A DNA stretch of 64,000 bases from positions 62,001 to 126,000 of the forward strand of contig CAZZAM010000006.1 in assembly GCA_964652775.1 (NCBI GenBank). Direction: 5' to 3'. The translations under genes and the position numbers were made by a program. Source of the stretch: UBA11346 sp038060575. Lineage in GTDB: Bacteria; Planctomycetota; UBA11346. Of this stretch, positions 50,284-57,868 are shown in pieces (within the stretch, counting starts at the first letter, position 1; every line of letters begins with the position of its first letter). The notes below the pieces were generated by a model. The model saw nothing but the letters and a program-made list of their open reading frames with translations, searched no databases and was not told the origin of the DNA.

Positions 50284-51143
50284 GTCGATGCTCTGCCCAA
50301 GCGCTGCATGGCTTGGCGGGACAGATTGCTCAGCAAACGATCTGCGGATGACAACTTGCTGATTCCTGATGCTTGCGTGCGTCCCCAGTGTTGCCACATG
50401 CGCGCGTGGCGGTCGATGTAGCGCGCGTCATTGCGCCAGTAGCTCCAACGATTGGCGAGAGTTTCGACCAAGCCGCGCGGTCCACGGCAACCACCGCCGA
50501 GACGATGGCGCACATGCACGGCCCAGGTGTCGGGAACCAGCCACACGCTACGACCGTGCTGCCACATCCGCGCATAGAAGTCGCTCTCCTCGCGGAAGTG
50601 CGAGCCGGCATACGCCATGTCATAGCCGCCAACTGCCAGCGCGGACGAGCGATCGATCAGTGCGCATGCATGCACGATGGGCAGCGCGGCTGGACGATCA
50701 GTGACCGCGTCAACCGCCACGCCAAGGCGAGCTGAATCGATAAGTGGGCCCGGGCCTGCGTTTGGCGCAGTGGTCGGTAGTGTCCAGTCGGTCGTGGTGT
50801 GCAGGCGCGGTGCGACTGCCGCACACCGCGGCAGTCGCTGTGCCCAGGCAAGCAATCGTGCTGGAGTGTCGTCCGGCATCAGCACGTCATCTTCACCAAA
50901 CAACACCCACGGCGTTGTTGCTGCACGAAGTCCAGCGTTCCGTGCGGCTGGCAGACCACGGTGCGGTTGTTGCAACACGGTGATGCCGAGTCCACGCAGC
51001 CAATCAGCGGTGCCATCGTGCGACCCATCATCGACGACGAGCAGCGGCCAGTGCTGCGCCAAGCGTTGATAACACGCGATGGTGCGCTCGAGCACATGCC
51101 GGCGATCGTAGGTTGGCAGAATGATGGTGAGGGCGGACGTCAT
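50280..51143 (-). CDS. Family 2 glycosyltransferase
   Basis: A 287-residue GT-A glycosyltransferase. MTSALTIILPTYDRRHVLER, WPLLVVDDGSHDGTADWLRG and GLRAATTPWVLFGEDDVLMP (E-D-D metal motif) define it. AVGGYDMAYAGSHFREESDF contains the acidic catalytic region. The ATG at 51143 overlaps the NUDIX stop by ATGA. It is the second gene of a minus-strand group that ends with the acyltransferase. Confidence 0.9.
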   Translation of the reverse strand: MTSALTIILPTYDRRHVLERTIACYQRLAQHWPLLVVDDGSHDGTADWLRGLGITVLQQPHRGLPAARNAGLRAATTPWVLFGEDDVLMPDDTPARLLAWAQRLPRCAAVAPRLHTTTDWTLPTTAPNAGPGPLIDSARLGVAVDAVTDRPAALPIVHACALIDRSSALAVGGYDMAYAGSHFREESDFYARMWQHGRSVWLVPDTWAVHVRHRLGGGCRGPRGLVETLANRWSYWRNDARYIDRHARMWQHWGRTQASGISKLSSADRLLSNLSRQAMQRLGRAST

Positions 51144-51568
51144 ACGACCGCCTCCGTTCGTCCATCCAGCATCGCGAGCAGCACGACGCCGTGCCACGGG
51201 CTCAGCGGCAGCGCGGGCATCGCGGACCACGGCGCCCAGATCGGAACTACGCCGGGTTCAGTGCGCAGCGGAGCTGGTCGCCACGGACAGCGGAAAAAGC
51301 GCGCGATCCAGCGGCCGTCGTGGCCACGCAGATCACAGCAGGGGGTGGATGCGCCGAGCGTCCAGTCGAGTTCTTCGCGCAGTTCACGGCGCAGGGCGGC
51401 GTCCATCGTTTCGTCGTTCTCGCGCGCGCCGCCAAAGCAGGTCAGCAGGTTGGCGGCGTGACGCTCCTGGGCGGGACGTAATTCCAGCAGCAGCCGTCGG
51501 CGATCGTCCTCGATCACCGCGCAGACGTAGGCCGGTAAGGGAGCTATGGGTGCAGGAAAGGGGGCCAC
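51140..51568 (-). CDS. NUDIX hydrolase
   Basis: A 142-residue NUDIX hydrolase, cleaving a nucleoside diphosphate linked to another moiety. The Nudix box is GARENDETMDAALRRELREE (G-x5-E-x7-R-E-U-x-E-E) preceded by LLTCFGG. The N-terminus AYVCAVIEDDRRRLLLELRP is typical. Since the next genes encode glycosyltransferases, it may hydrolyse nucleotide sugars, but housecleaning roles are equally possible. It is the first gene of the minus-strand operon. Confidence 0.87.
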   Translation of the reverse strand: MAPFPAPIAPLPAYVCAVIEDDRRRLLLELRPAQERHAANLLTCFGGARENDETMDAALRRELREELDWTLGASTPCCDLRGHDGRWIARFFRCPWRPAPLRTEPGVVPIWAPWSAMPALPLSPWHGVVLLAMLDGRTEAVV

Positions 51569-51696
51569 GCCGGTATGCTACAGACGCCAGCGTTCCGGCC
51601 ATGGTTGCCAGGCGCGAAGCCCATTCGGACTGGTCCACGCCAGATTTCGGTACACAACTGGCGCTCGCCGCGCATCTGAGGGGTGGAGACACCTCA

Positions 51697-53502
51697 ATGT
51701 CCTGTGCATTATCACACCCCTACGCAGCCATGACCGATGCCACCATGATCACCGATGACGACGCGACGTTGCTCGAACGCTACCGCACCTTGGGAGATTC
51801 CGCTGCGTTCGCTGAACTGTCAAGCCGGCACCGTGATGTCGCCGTGCGCGTGGCGCGGGCAGTTCTTGGCGATGCGGAGGCGGCTGAAGACGTGGCCCAG
51901 GAGGCATTACTCCTGGCCATGGCGGGCGCCACGAGTTTTTCAGGCCAGGGCAGTGTCCGCGCGTGGATCGCCGCGATTGCCGCCAACGCCGCGCGCATGC
52001 GGCGGCGAGCGGAACAGACCCGGCGACGTCACGAAGAACAAGCGGCCAACGTTCCGCCGAACGAACCGTGTAGCGACATCGATGGCGACGCAGTGTGGTC
52101 GGCAGTGCAACGCTTGCCCGAGCCGGTTCAGGAAGTGGTGCTGCTGCGTTTTCGCGCTGGCTTGGAGGTGTCAGAGATTGCGCGTCATCTTGGCTTGAGT
52201 CGCTTCGCGGTGCACAAACGTCAACGCCAGGCCCTTGCTTCGTTGCGTCGCATGCTGCCGATTGGTGGCGTGGCGTTGCTCGCTCTGCTGGCTGCGCCAT
52301 TGCCCGGCGAAACAGCCTTGCCGGTTCAAACGCGATCGTTGGGAAAATGTGTTATTCTCAGCGCGGCTATCGTTATGGTGATGCTCGGTTTGTTCCTCAT
52401 AGGTCGCCATCATTGGTCGTTTGCATCACCATCAGCACCCACCAGGGCAATGGATGCGGCGCAGGCGCTCTCCTTACCACCACTCGTGGATCCGCCGAAT
52501 CCACCGGTTATAGCCGATGTTCCGCTGTGGCATAAATTCCCAGCGGACACGGACATGATCGTTGTAGTCAACATGAAGGAGGGAAAGCCAGCGATTGATG
52601 CGCCTGGTGACCTGACGCAAGAACTCGTGATGCGCGCACGGACATTAACGATCGGCAGTCGCCAAGCCCACAGTAAGTATTGGCTGTGTTTCCAAGGGCC
52701 GGGATTGTGGACGGCGATTGGCAACAAGCGTCTCGAGCACTGGTCAGCCAGCGTAGGCTGGAAACTGCGACGTCACGGCGTGGCGCAGGCTTGGGACTTG
52801 CACGCCAAAGGAGATTTCACTGTCCAGGCCCCCTTCGTCCTCATGAGCCCGCAGCATGACGAAGCGCCTTTGTCGCGGATTCAGTTGTACGCACACCTCA
52901 CGCCGAAACCGGCACCAGACGATGGCACTTACCCAGCGGTGATCATTGCGCTTGACCAAGACACCGTGATTGTCTGCGGACAGGATATTGCCGACGAGTT
53001 GCTTGCCGTGCTTAGTCGTGATGGAACCGAGCCGTTACCATTGGCAAAGGAATTAGACGCTTTGCCAACTGACGCGTGGGTGCGTTTGGTATCCCACGGT
53101 TCGCCTGCACCAGATGACCCACAGTTAAAGGATATTGTCAGCATCAATGGGGCCATTCTGCGCAACGGCGCAAATATTGGTTCTGGCACAAAGCTGCATA
53201 TGCGCATCCGTTGCTTAACTGCACCAGCGGCACAAAGTCTTCTGACGACGGGTCAGGAATATCTGCAATTCGCCCGCACATGCATGAAAAATCCAGAATT
53301 TCGCAATCAGTTTGCCCAGCAATTAACCTTTATACCGGAAGGGGAACGAGGGAGGAAGGCAGCTGCACTGATAGACGGCGCGTACACATGCCTGGACCAG
53401 GTCGTTATGCAGACCACAGAAGGAGATGTCCACATCGACGCGAACTGGCCAGATTTCAATCTCGAAGAGGTGTTCGAACATCTGATTCGTGGGCCTGGCT
53501 GA
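51697..53502 (+). CDS. Second ECF sigma factor fused to transmembrane and extracytoplasmic domains
   Basis: A 601-residue fusion laid out like the 9456-11525 protein. Region 2 (TLLERYRTLGDSAAFAELSS, then EAAEDVAQEALLLAMAGATS) and region 4 (RLPEPVQEVVLLRFRAGLEV, then IARHLGLSRFAVHKRQRQAL) are intact. A membrane helix LGKCVILSAAIVMVMLGLFL follows near residue 220, then about 360 residues with no recognised domain, including VPLWHKFPADTDMIVVVNMK. The ATG at 51697 has GGAG eight bases upstream. A second ATG at 51730 is possible. No separate anti-sigma gene is adjacent. Confidence 0.85.
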   Translation: MSCALSHPYAAMTDATMITDDDATLLERYRTLGDSAAFAELSSRHRDVAVRVARAVLGDAEAAEDVAQEALLLAMAGATSFSGQGSVRAWIAAIAANAARMRRRAEQTRRRHEEQAANVPPNEPCSDIDGDAVWSAVQRLPEPVQEVVLLRFRAGLEVSEIARHLGLSRFAVHKRQRQALASLRRMLPIGGVALLALLAAPLPGETALPVQTRSLGKCVILSAAIVMVMLGLFLIGRHHWSFASPSAPTRAMDAAQALSLPPLVDPPNPPVIADVPLWHKFPADTDMIVVVNMKEGKPAIDAPGDLTQELVMRARTLTIGSRQAHSKYWLCFQGPGLWTAIGNKRLEHWSASVGWKLRRHGVAQAWDLHAKGDFTVQAPFVLMSPQHDEAPLSRIQLYAHLTPKPAPDDGTYPAVIIALDQDTVIVCGQDIADELLAVLSRDGTEPLPLAKELDALPTDAWVRLVSHGSPAPDDPQLKDIVSINGAILRNGANIGSGTKLHMRIRCLTAPAAQSLLTTGQEYLQFARTCMKNPEFRNQFAQQLTFIPEGERGRKAAALIDGAYTCLDQVVMQTTEGDVHIDANWPDFNLEEVFEHLIRGPG

Positions 53503-53508
53503 TTATAC

Positions 53509-55254
53509 TCAAGGCACCGGTCGTTGCTCGCCGTGCCGTTTGATGAAGCGGTCGATTGGGCCGCGTCCAAGTGGCGAAACGATGTCGCGTAGTTTCACCG
53601 CCAGCGGCCGCAGGGGTGTCGGACTCAGATGGACGTTATCGAACACGGCGGTGAACAGGCGGTGCTGCAGCAGGGGTTCGGTATCCAGTGGGATGGTGCC
53701 TTCGGCCTGCAGCTCGACCCGGCGCACCAGCGCGGGCAGCAGATCACCGCCAGTCTCTCGCGTTGCTTCACTGAGTATCGCACTCAGGGCCGCGATGTCA
53801 GAGGTCGCGGCGGCGGCTTCGCGCCAGCTGAAGGCATCGCGACCGCGCACATGGGTGAGTTTCCACAGCAGAATATCGCGCGTAACCAGCGAATCAGGTT
53901 CCCCGGTCAATTTGGCGGAGGGGTCGTCGTTTTTCATGACCGCCAAGCGGCGAGCCACTGCTCGACCAAATGGACCTCCCTCATCGCGCATGCGGACGGT
54001 CAACTCGGGGGGCACGTCGCCATGCAGGAGGGTCGCACGCGGCAGCCACAGGAGGTATTCCAGGTCTGACTGGGCGGCAGGCGTTGTGAGCGATTCGGTG
54101 GCCAGCAGCTTTTTTACCAGTGCGGCGACATCGCCGCGTCCGGCGGCTGGTCCCGGTTCATCTCCGTGGTCCCAGCGCAGGCGAATGGGCTGTTCGTCAT
54201 CGGAACGAACGAACAGACATTCCAGCCGCTGGGCATCGGCGACCAATCCCGAGATCATGGGTTTCAAGGGCGGATCAGTGGATTTCAAGGGCGGATCAGG
54301 TTGCTCTAACGGCAACGCGATCTCGTTAGGCAACGTAGCGAGCCAATCATCGCCTGCTGGCGCAGCGAGCACGTAGCGCACACCACCGGGCGCCGGCTGC
54401 ACCGCCCCACCAGGAGCCAAGATCAGCGGATCAGAAATCAGGCCGGAAGTGCCAGCGCCCAACACGAGCGGAACCGCCAAGCGTTGGCAGGCGGCGATCA
54501 GCGTGCCCAACACAGCTGGACTGCCCGGATCCAAGCGACCATTCGCGGGATCCCAACCGCCTGGCACATCCAGATACACGAGCCACGGGCTGAGATTGCG
54601 CGCCAGCGCGAGATCGGCGCGGCTGCGATCTGCGGATGCAACGAGACCCAAGACGCCGACATCCAAGCCACTCCGCCACGCGGCATCGGCTCCACCCAGA
54701 CAGGCGGTGAGTGCGGGATTAGTGGGGGAAACGACCATCACGGGCACGTCGCTCTCCCATCCACCGGTGCCAAGTCGGGACGCGATGTTGTCGCCCAAGG
54801 CCAGCACAAATTGCGGCGGTCCACCGAGGTATTTGCTCAGGGTCTTGATGCTTGCTTGATCTGGCCACGCGCGCGCCGAGGTGATGGCAATGCGCACAGG
54901 TCCGTTGCGTACTGGCGCCGGTGTTAAGTGAACTTTTCGTGTTTCATGGCCCACTGACCACACGACTTCACCAAGCGTACCGACTGGAAAGTGGATCTGA
55001 ATGACTCGTAGCAGTGGCTCATGCGGTAGTTCACTGATCGTGCTGGTGATCAGGACTGGCCGATCATCGACCGGCATGATCGGCGGGATGACGACAACGC
55101 CGCTGACGACGCAGGCGCAGTGCGGGACGCCGTCTGGAGTTCGCCATTGCCACGGGCCCCGGACGAGGCGCATAACGTCACCACTTGCATCGCCAGCCGT
55201 GGCGAGGCTCGACAGGAATGCGGAAATCAGCAACAGGCGGAGGAAAAAGCCCAT
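53509..55254 (-). CDS. Secreted protein with degenerate metallophosphatase-like region
   Basis: A 581-residue protein with a signal peptide (GFFLRLLLISAFLSSLATAG). Residues 40-115 look like a Fn3-like domain (RPVLITSTISELPHEPLLRV). Then VRIAITSARAWPDQASIKTL and GPPQFVLALGDNIASRLG resemble the first two blocks of purple acid phosphatase-like phosphoesterases (GDx near the second), with VMVVSPTNPALTACLGGADA where a GNH(E/D) would be. Key His and Asn ligands are absent, so activity is doubtful. A duplicated heptapeptide-like unit, DPPLKSTDPPLKP, lies around residue 305. It is convergent with the sigma-fusion gene; the two stop codons lie about six bases apart. Confidence 0.55.
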   Translation of the reverse strand: MGFFLRLLLISAFLSSLATAGDASGDVMRLVRGPWQWRTPDGVPHCACVVSGVVVIPPIMPVDDRPVLITSTISELPHEPLLRVIQIHFPVGTLGEVVWSVGHETRKVHLTPAPVRNGPVRIAITSARAWPDQASIKTLSKYLGGPPQFVLALGDNIASRLGTGGWESDVPVMVVSPTNPALTACLGGADAAWRSGLDVGVLGLVASADRSRADLALARNLSPWLVYLDVPGGWDPANGRLDPGSPAVLGTLIAACQRLAVPLVLGAGTSGLISDPLILAPGGAVQPAPGGVRYVLAAPAGDDWLATLPNEIALPLEQPDPPLKSTDPPLKPMISGLVADAQRLECLFVRSDDEQPIRLRWDHGDEPGPAAGRGDVAALVKKLLATESLTTPAAQSDLEYLLWLPRATLLHGDVPPELTVRMRDEGGPFGRAVARRLAVMKNDDPSAKLTGEPDSLVTRDILLWKLTHVRGRDAFSWREAAAATSDIAALSAILSEATRETGGDLLPALVRRVELQAEGTIPLDTEPLLQHRLFTAVFDNVHLSPTPLRPLAVKLRDIVSPLGRGPIDRFIKRHGEQRPVP

Positions 55255-55299
55255 GGCAGGAGGGAGATGAGGCGAATCCCATGCCATGAATCGGAGAAG

Positions 55300-55447
55300 G
55301 CCGCAGAGGCGCAGAGGGTCGCAGAGGGCCGCAGAGACGACAGATTGGGGTTGGAAAGCGTGCGGTCGTTTTGAGGTCGTGCATGCGAATGTCTGACAAG
55401 TCAGGTACATCTCTGCGGCCCTCTGCGGCCCTCTGCGTCTCTGCGGC
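55300..55447. repeat. GCAGAGG inverted-repeat element, copy F
   Basis: Left arm GCCGCAGAGGCGCAGAGGGT (55300 on) and right arm ending CTCTGCGTCTCTGCGGC (to 55447) are the same type as copy E, with about 65 bases between. It lies between the phosphatase-like gene and glgB, ending about ten bases before the glgB stop. Confidence 0.85.
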
Positions 55448-55456
55448 AAATCAGCG

Positions 55457-57661
55457 CTATTCAGGTGCACGCCAGAAGACCATGCCAAGCGGTGGCAGCG
55501 TGACGCGCAGCGTGTGCGGGAAGCTGCCGCGCTGTTCGTGGTTGGTGGTGCGCGTGGCGGTATCGACACAGCCGGATCCGCCGAAACGTAGTTCGTCGCT
55601 GCTGAGGAGCTGGGTCCACGCGCCACCGTTCCACACGCCAAGCGGATAGTCGTGACGTGGTACTGGCGTGAAGTTGATCGCGACCAGCACATCGCGGTGG
55701 CCGGGTGCTTTGCGCAGAAAGGCGAGGGTCGATTCCGCGACGTTCTCGCAGTCAACCCACTCGAAGCCGTCGCGGTGATCGTCGCGGGCATGCATCGGCG
55801 GCAGTTCACGATAGAGGCGCAGTGCTTCGCGGAGAAAGTTCGTGATGCCAGCGCGCTCGGGCTCGGCGGCTTCGTGCCACTGCAGATTCTCTGCCCACGC
55901 CCATTCGCGGCCCTGACCAAATTCGCCACCCATGAACAGCAGTGGCCGACCGGGCACGGCGATCTGATAACCGAGCAGCAGACGCAACTGCGCGCGCCGC
56001 CGCCACCAATCACCGGGCAGCTTGTCGATCAGTGAACGCTTGCCGTGAACGACCTCGTCGTGCGACAACGGCAAAATCCAGCGTTCGTCATAGGCATACC
56101 ACTGGTGGAAGGTCGCGCGGTTATGGATGCCCGAACGCATAATCGGATCGACCGCGAGATAGTTCAGCGTGTCGTGCATCCAACCCATGTTCCACTTGAG
56201 GTGGAAGCCCAGGCCCTGCATCTCGGTCGGCGCGGTGACGCCCATCCACGCGGTCGATTCCTCGGCGCACAACAGGACACCCGCATATTCGCGGCGCACC
56301 GTCGTGGTCAGCTCTTGGAGGAACGACTTTGCTTCTTCGTTGGCGTCGCCGCCGTGATCATTCGCCACCCACTCGCCGGGCTGGCGATCGTAGCTGCGGT
56401 AGAGCATCGACGCCACTGCATCGACGCGCAGGCCGTCGATGTGGAAATGTCGGCACCAGTGCAGTGCGGCAGCGACCAGGAAGTTGCGCACTTCGGGGCG
56501 GCGGAAGTTGAAGACGCAGGTGCCCCAGGTCTTGTGCTCGCCCTCGCGAGGGTCGTCGTACTCATAGCACGGCGTGCCGTCGAATCGCGCGAGCGCAAAA
56601 TCGTCTTTGGGAAAATGCCCGGGCACGAAATCGACGATCACCCCAAGCTTGGCGCGGTGGCACTGATCGATGAAAAAGCGTAAATCATCGGGCGATCCGT
56701 GGCGGCTATTCGGTGCGTATTGACCGCTGACCTGATAGCCCCAGGAGCCTTCGTAGGGATGCTGCGCCAGGGGCAGCAACTCAATGTGGGTGTAGCCAAG
56801 GTCTTTGACGTATGGCACCAAACGCTCGGCTAAAACGCGCCAATTCGGCCACGCGTCGGGTTCCTGTCCGCGCAGCCACGAACCGATGCACACCTCGTAG
56901 ATCGCGGTCGGCTGGGCGAGCAGGTCGGCGCGCGCACGTGCCGCGAGCCACGCGTCGTCACTCCAGACGAATGTGTTGGGCGGACTGACGATCGACGCAG
57001 TGGCGGGCGGTTGCTCGGCCTGCCACGCCATCGGATCGGCCTTCACGCGCAGTTGTCCGTCGCGCGCGCGGATCTCGTACTTGTAGTGCGCGCCAGCGGC
57101 GAGGCCGGGCAGGAATAATTCCCACACGCCGTGGCTGCGATGCGGACGCATCGGATGCCAACGACCATCGAAGCCGTTCCAGTCACCGACCACCGAAACG
57201 CGTTCGGCATTCGGCGCCCACACGGCAAAGCGCACGCCGATTTGACCATCAACCGTGACCACATGCGCACCGAGCACGTCGCCGAGATGGCAGTGATGAC
57301 CGGCTTGGAAGAGGCCGAGATCGTAGGCAGCGATCTGTGGCCAGTAACCATAGGGATCGCTAATGATGTGATCGGTGGTGCTGCCGGCAAAGCGTACCCG
57401 CAGGTCGTATGCGAAACGATCTTTGGCTGAGTTGATTGGGCCTTCAAATAATCCGTCGGGGTGACGGCACGTCAGTGCGACTGAGGTTGGTTTGGTTTTG
57501 CCGGTGGTGGCTGATCGCGGTATCACCGACACGGCGGTGGCTCCACGCAGCCAGACCCGCGCCCAGAGTTCCTTGCCTTCGAACTGCAGACCGAACACGG
57601 CAAACGGGTCGCTGATGCGACCGCTGGCGATGGCTTGGACTGTGGCGTCAGGCAGCGGCAT
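55457..57661 (-). CDS. glgB: 1,4-alpha-glucan branching enzyme
   Basis: A 734-residue GH13 branching enzyme for glycogen synthesis. Domain order is the N-terminal CBM48-like region (DPFAVFGLQFEGKELWARVW, then VRFAVWAPNAERVSVVGDWN), the barrel (IYEVCIGSWLRGQEPDAWPN), and a C-terminal domain. The catalytic residues are visible: DGLRVDAVASMLYRSYDRQP (Asp nucleophile), LLCAEESTAWMG (Glu acid) and LPLSHDEVVHGKRSL (Asp stabiliser). Length and motif order are normal. It stands alone, without glgA, glgC or glgP nearby. Confidence 0.96.
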   Translation of the reverse strand: MPLPDATVQAIASGRISDPFAVFGLQFEGKELWARVWLRGATAVSVIPRSATTGKTKPTSVALTCRHPDGLFEGPINSAKDRFAYDLRVRFAGSTTDHIISDPYGYWPQIAAYDLGLFQAGHHCHLGDVLGAHVVTVDGQIGVRFAVWAPNAERVSVVGDWNGFDGRWHPMRPHRSHGVWELFLPGLAAGAHYKYEIRARDGQLRVKADPMAWQAEQPPATASIVSPPNTFVWSDDAWLAARARADLLAQPTAIYEVCIGSWLRGQEPDAWPNWRVLAERLVPYVKDLGYTHIELLPLAQHPYEGSWGYQVSGQYAPNSRHGSPDDLRFFIDQCHRAKLGVIVDFVPGHFPKDDFALARFDGTPCYEYDDPREGEHKTWGTCVFNFRRPEVRNFLVAAALHWCRHFHIDGLRVDAVASMLYRSYDRQPGEWVANDHGGDANEEAKSFLQELTTTVRREYAGVLLCAEESTAWMGVTAPTEMQGLGFHLKWNMGWMHDTLNYLAVDPIMRSGIHNRATFHQWYAYDERWILPLSHDEVVHGKRSLIDKLPGDWWRRRAQLRLLLGYQIAVPGRPLLFMGGEFGQGREWAWAENLQWHEAAEPERAGITNFLREALRLYRELPPMHARDDHRDGFEWVDCENVAESTLAFLRKAPGHRDVLVAINFTPVPRHDYPLGVWNGGAWTQLLSSDELRFGGSGCVDTATRTTNHEQRGSFPHTLRVTLPPLGMVFWRAPE

Positions 57662-57730
57662 TGGCGCAGAGGCTACGATGGCCAGCAGCGATCGCTAGCT
57701 GTGGGCGTAGTTCAGCCAATTCGCAAGGAA

Positions 57731-57868
57731 ATATCCACAGATTTCGCAGATTTCGCAGATCTCGCAGATCTCGCAGTCGCGAATTGACGGTCCGGGAATT
57801 CGGCACACGCAGGAACTCCCATGGTCTCGAATCGACAATCTGCGGAATCTGCGCAATCTGTGGATAAC
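57731..57868. repeat. Inverted-repeat element of GATTTCGCAGAT type
   Basis: Left arm ATATCCACAGATTTCGCAGA with repeated CGCAGAT units (57731-57777) and right arm CAATCTGCGGAATCTGCGCA (57837-57868) are complementary. The elements TCCACAG and CTGTGGATA at the ends make the match clear. It overlaps the start region of the DUF4388 gene (57821). A half copy is at 24281. The remaining space 57662-57730 holds nothing I recognise. Confidence 0.75.

Noticed and set aside
57731..57778. Second possible CRISPR or tandem array
   Set aside because: Units of about nine bases are one arm of an inverted repeat; no spacers.
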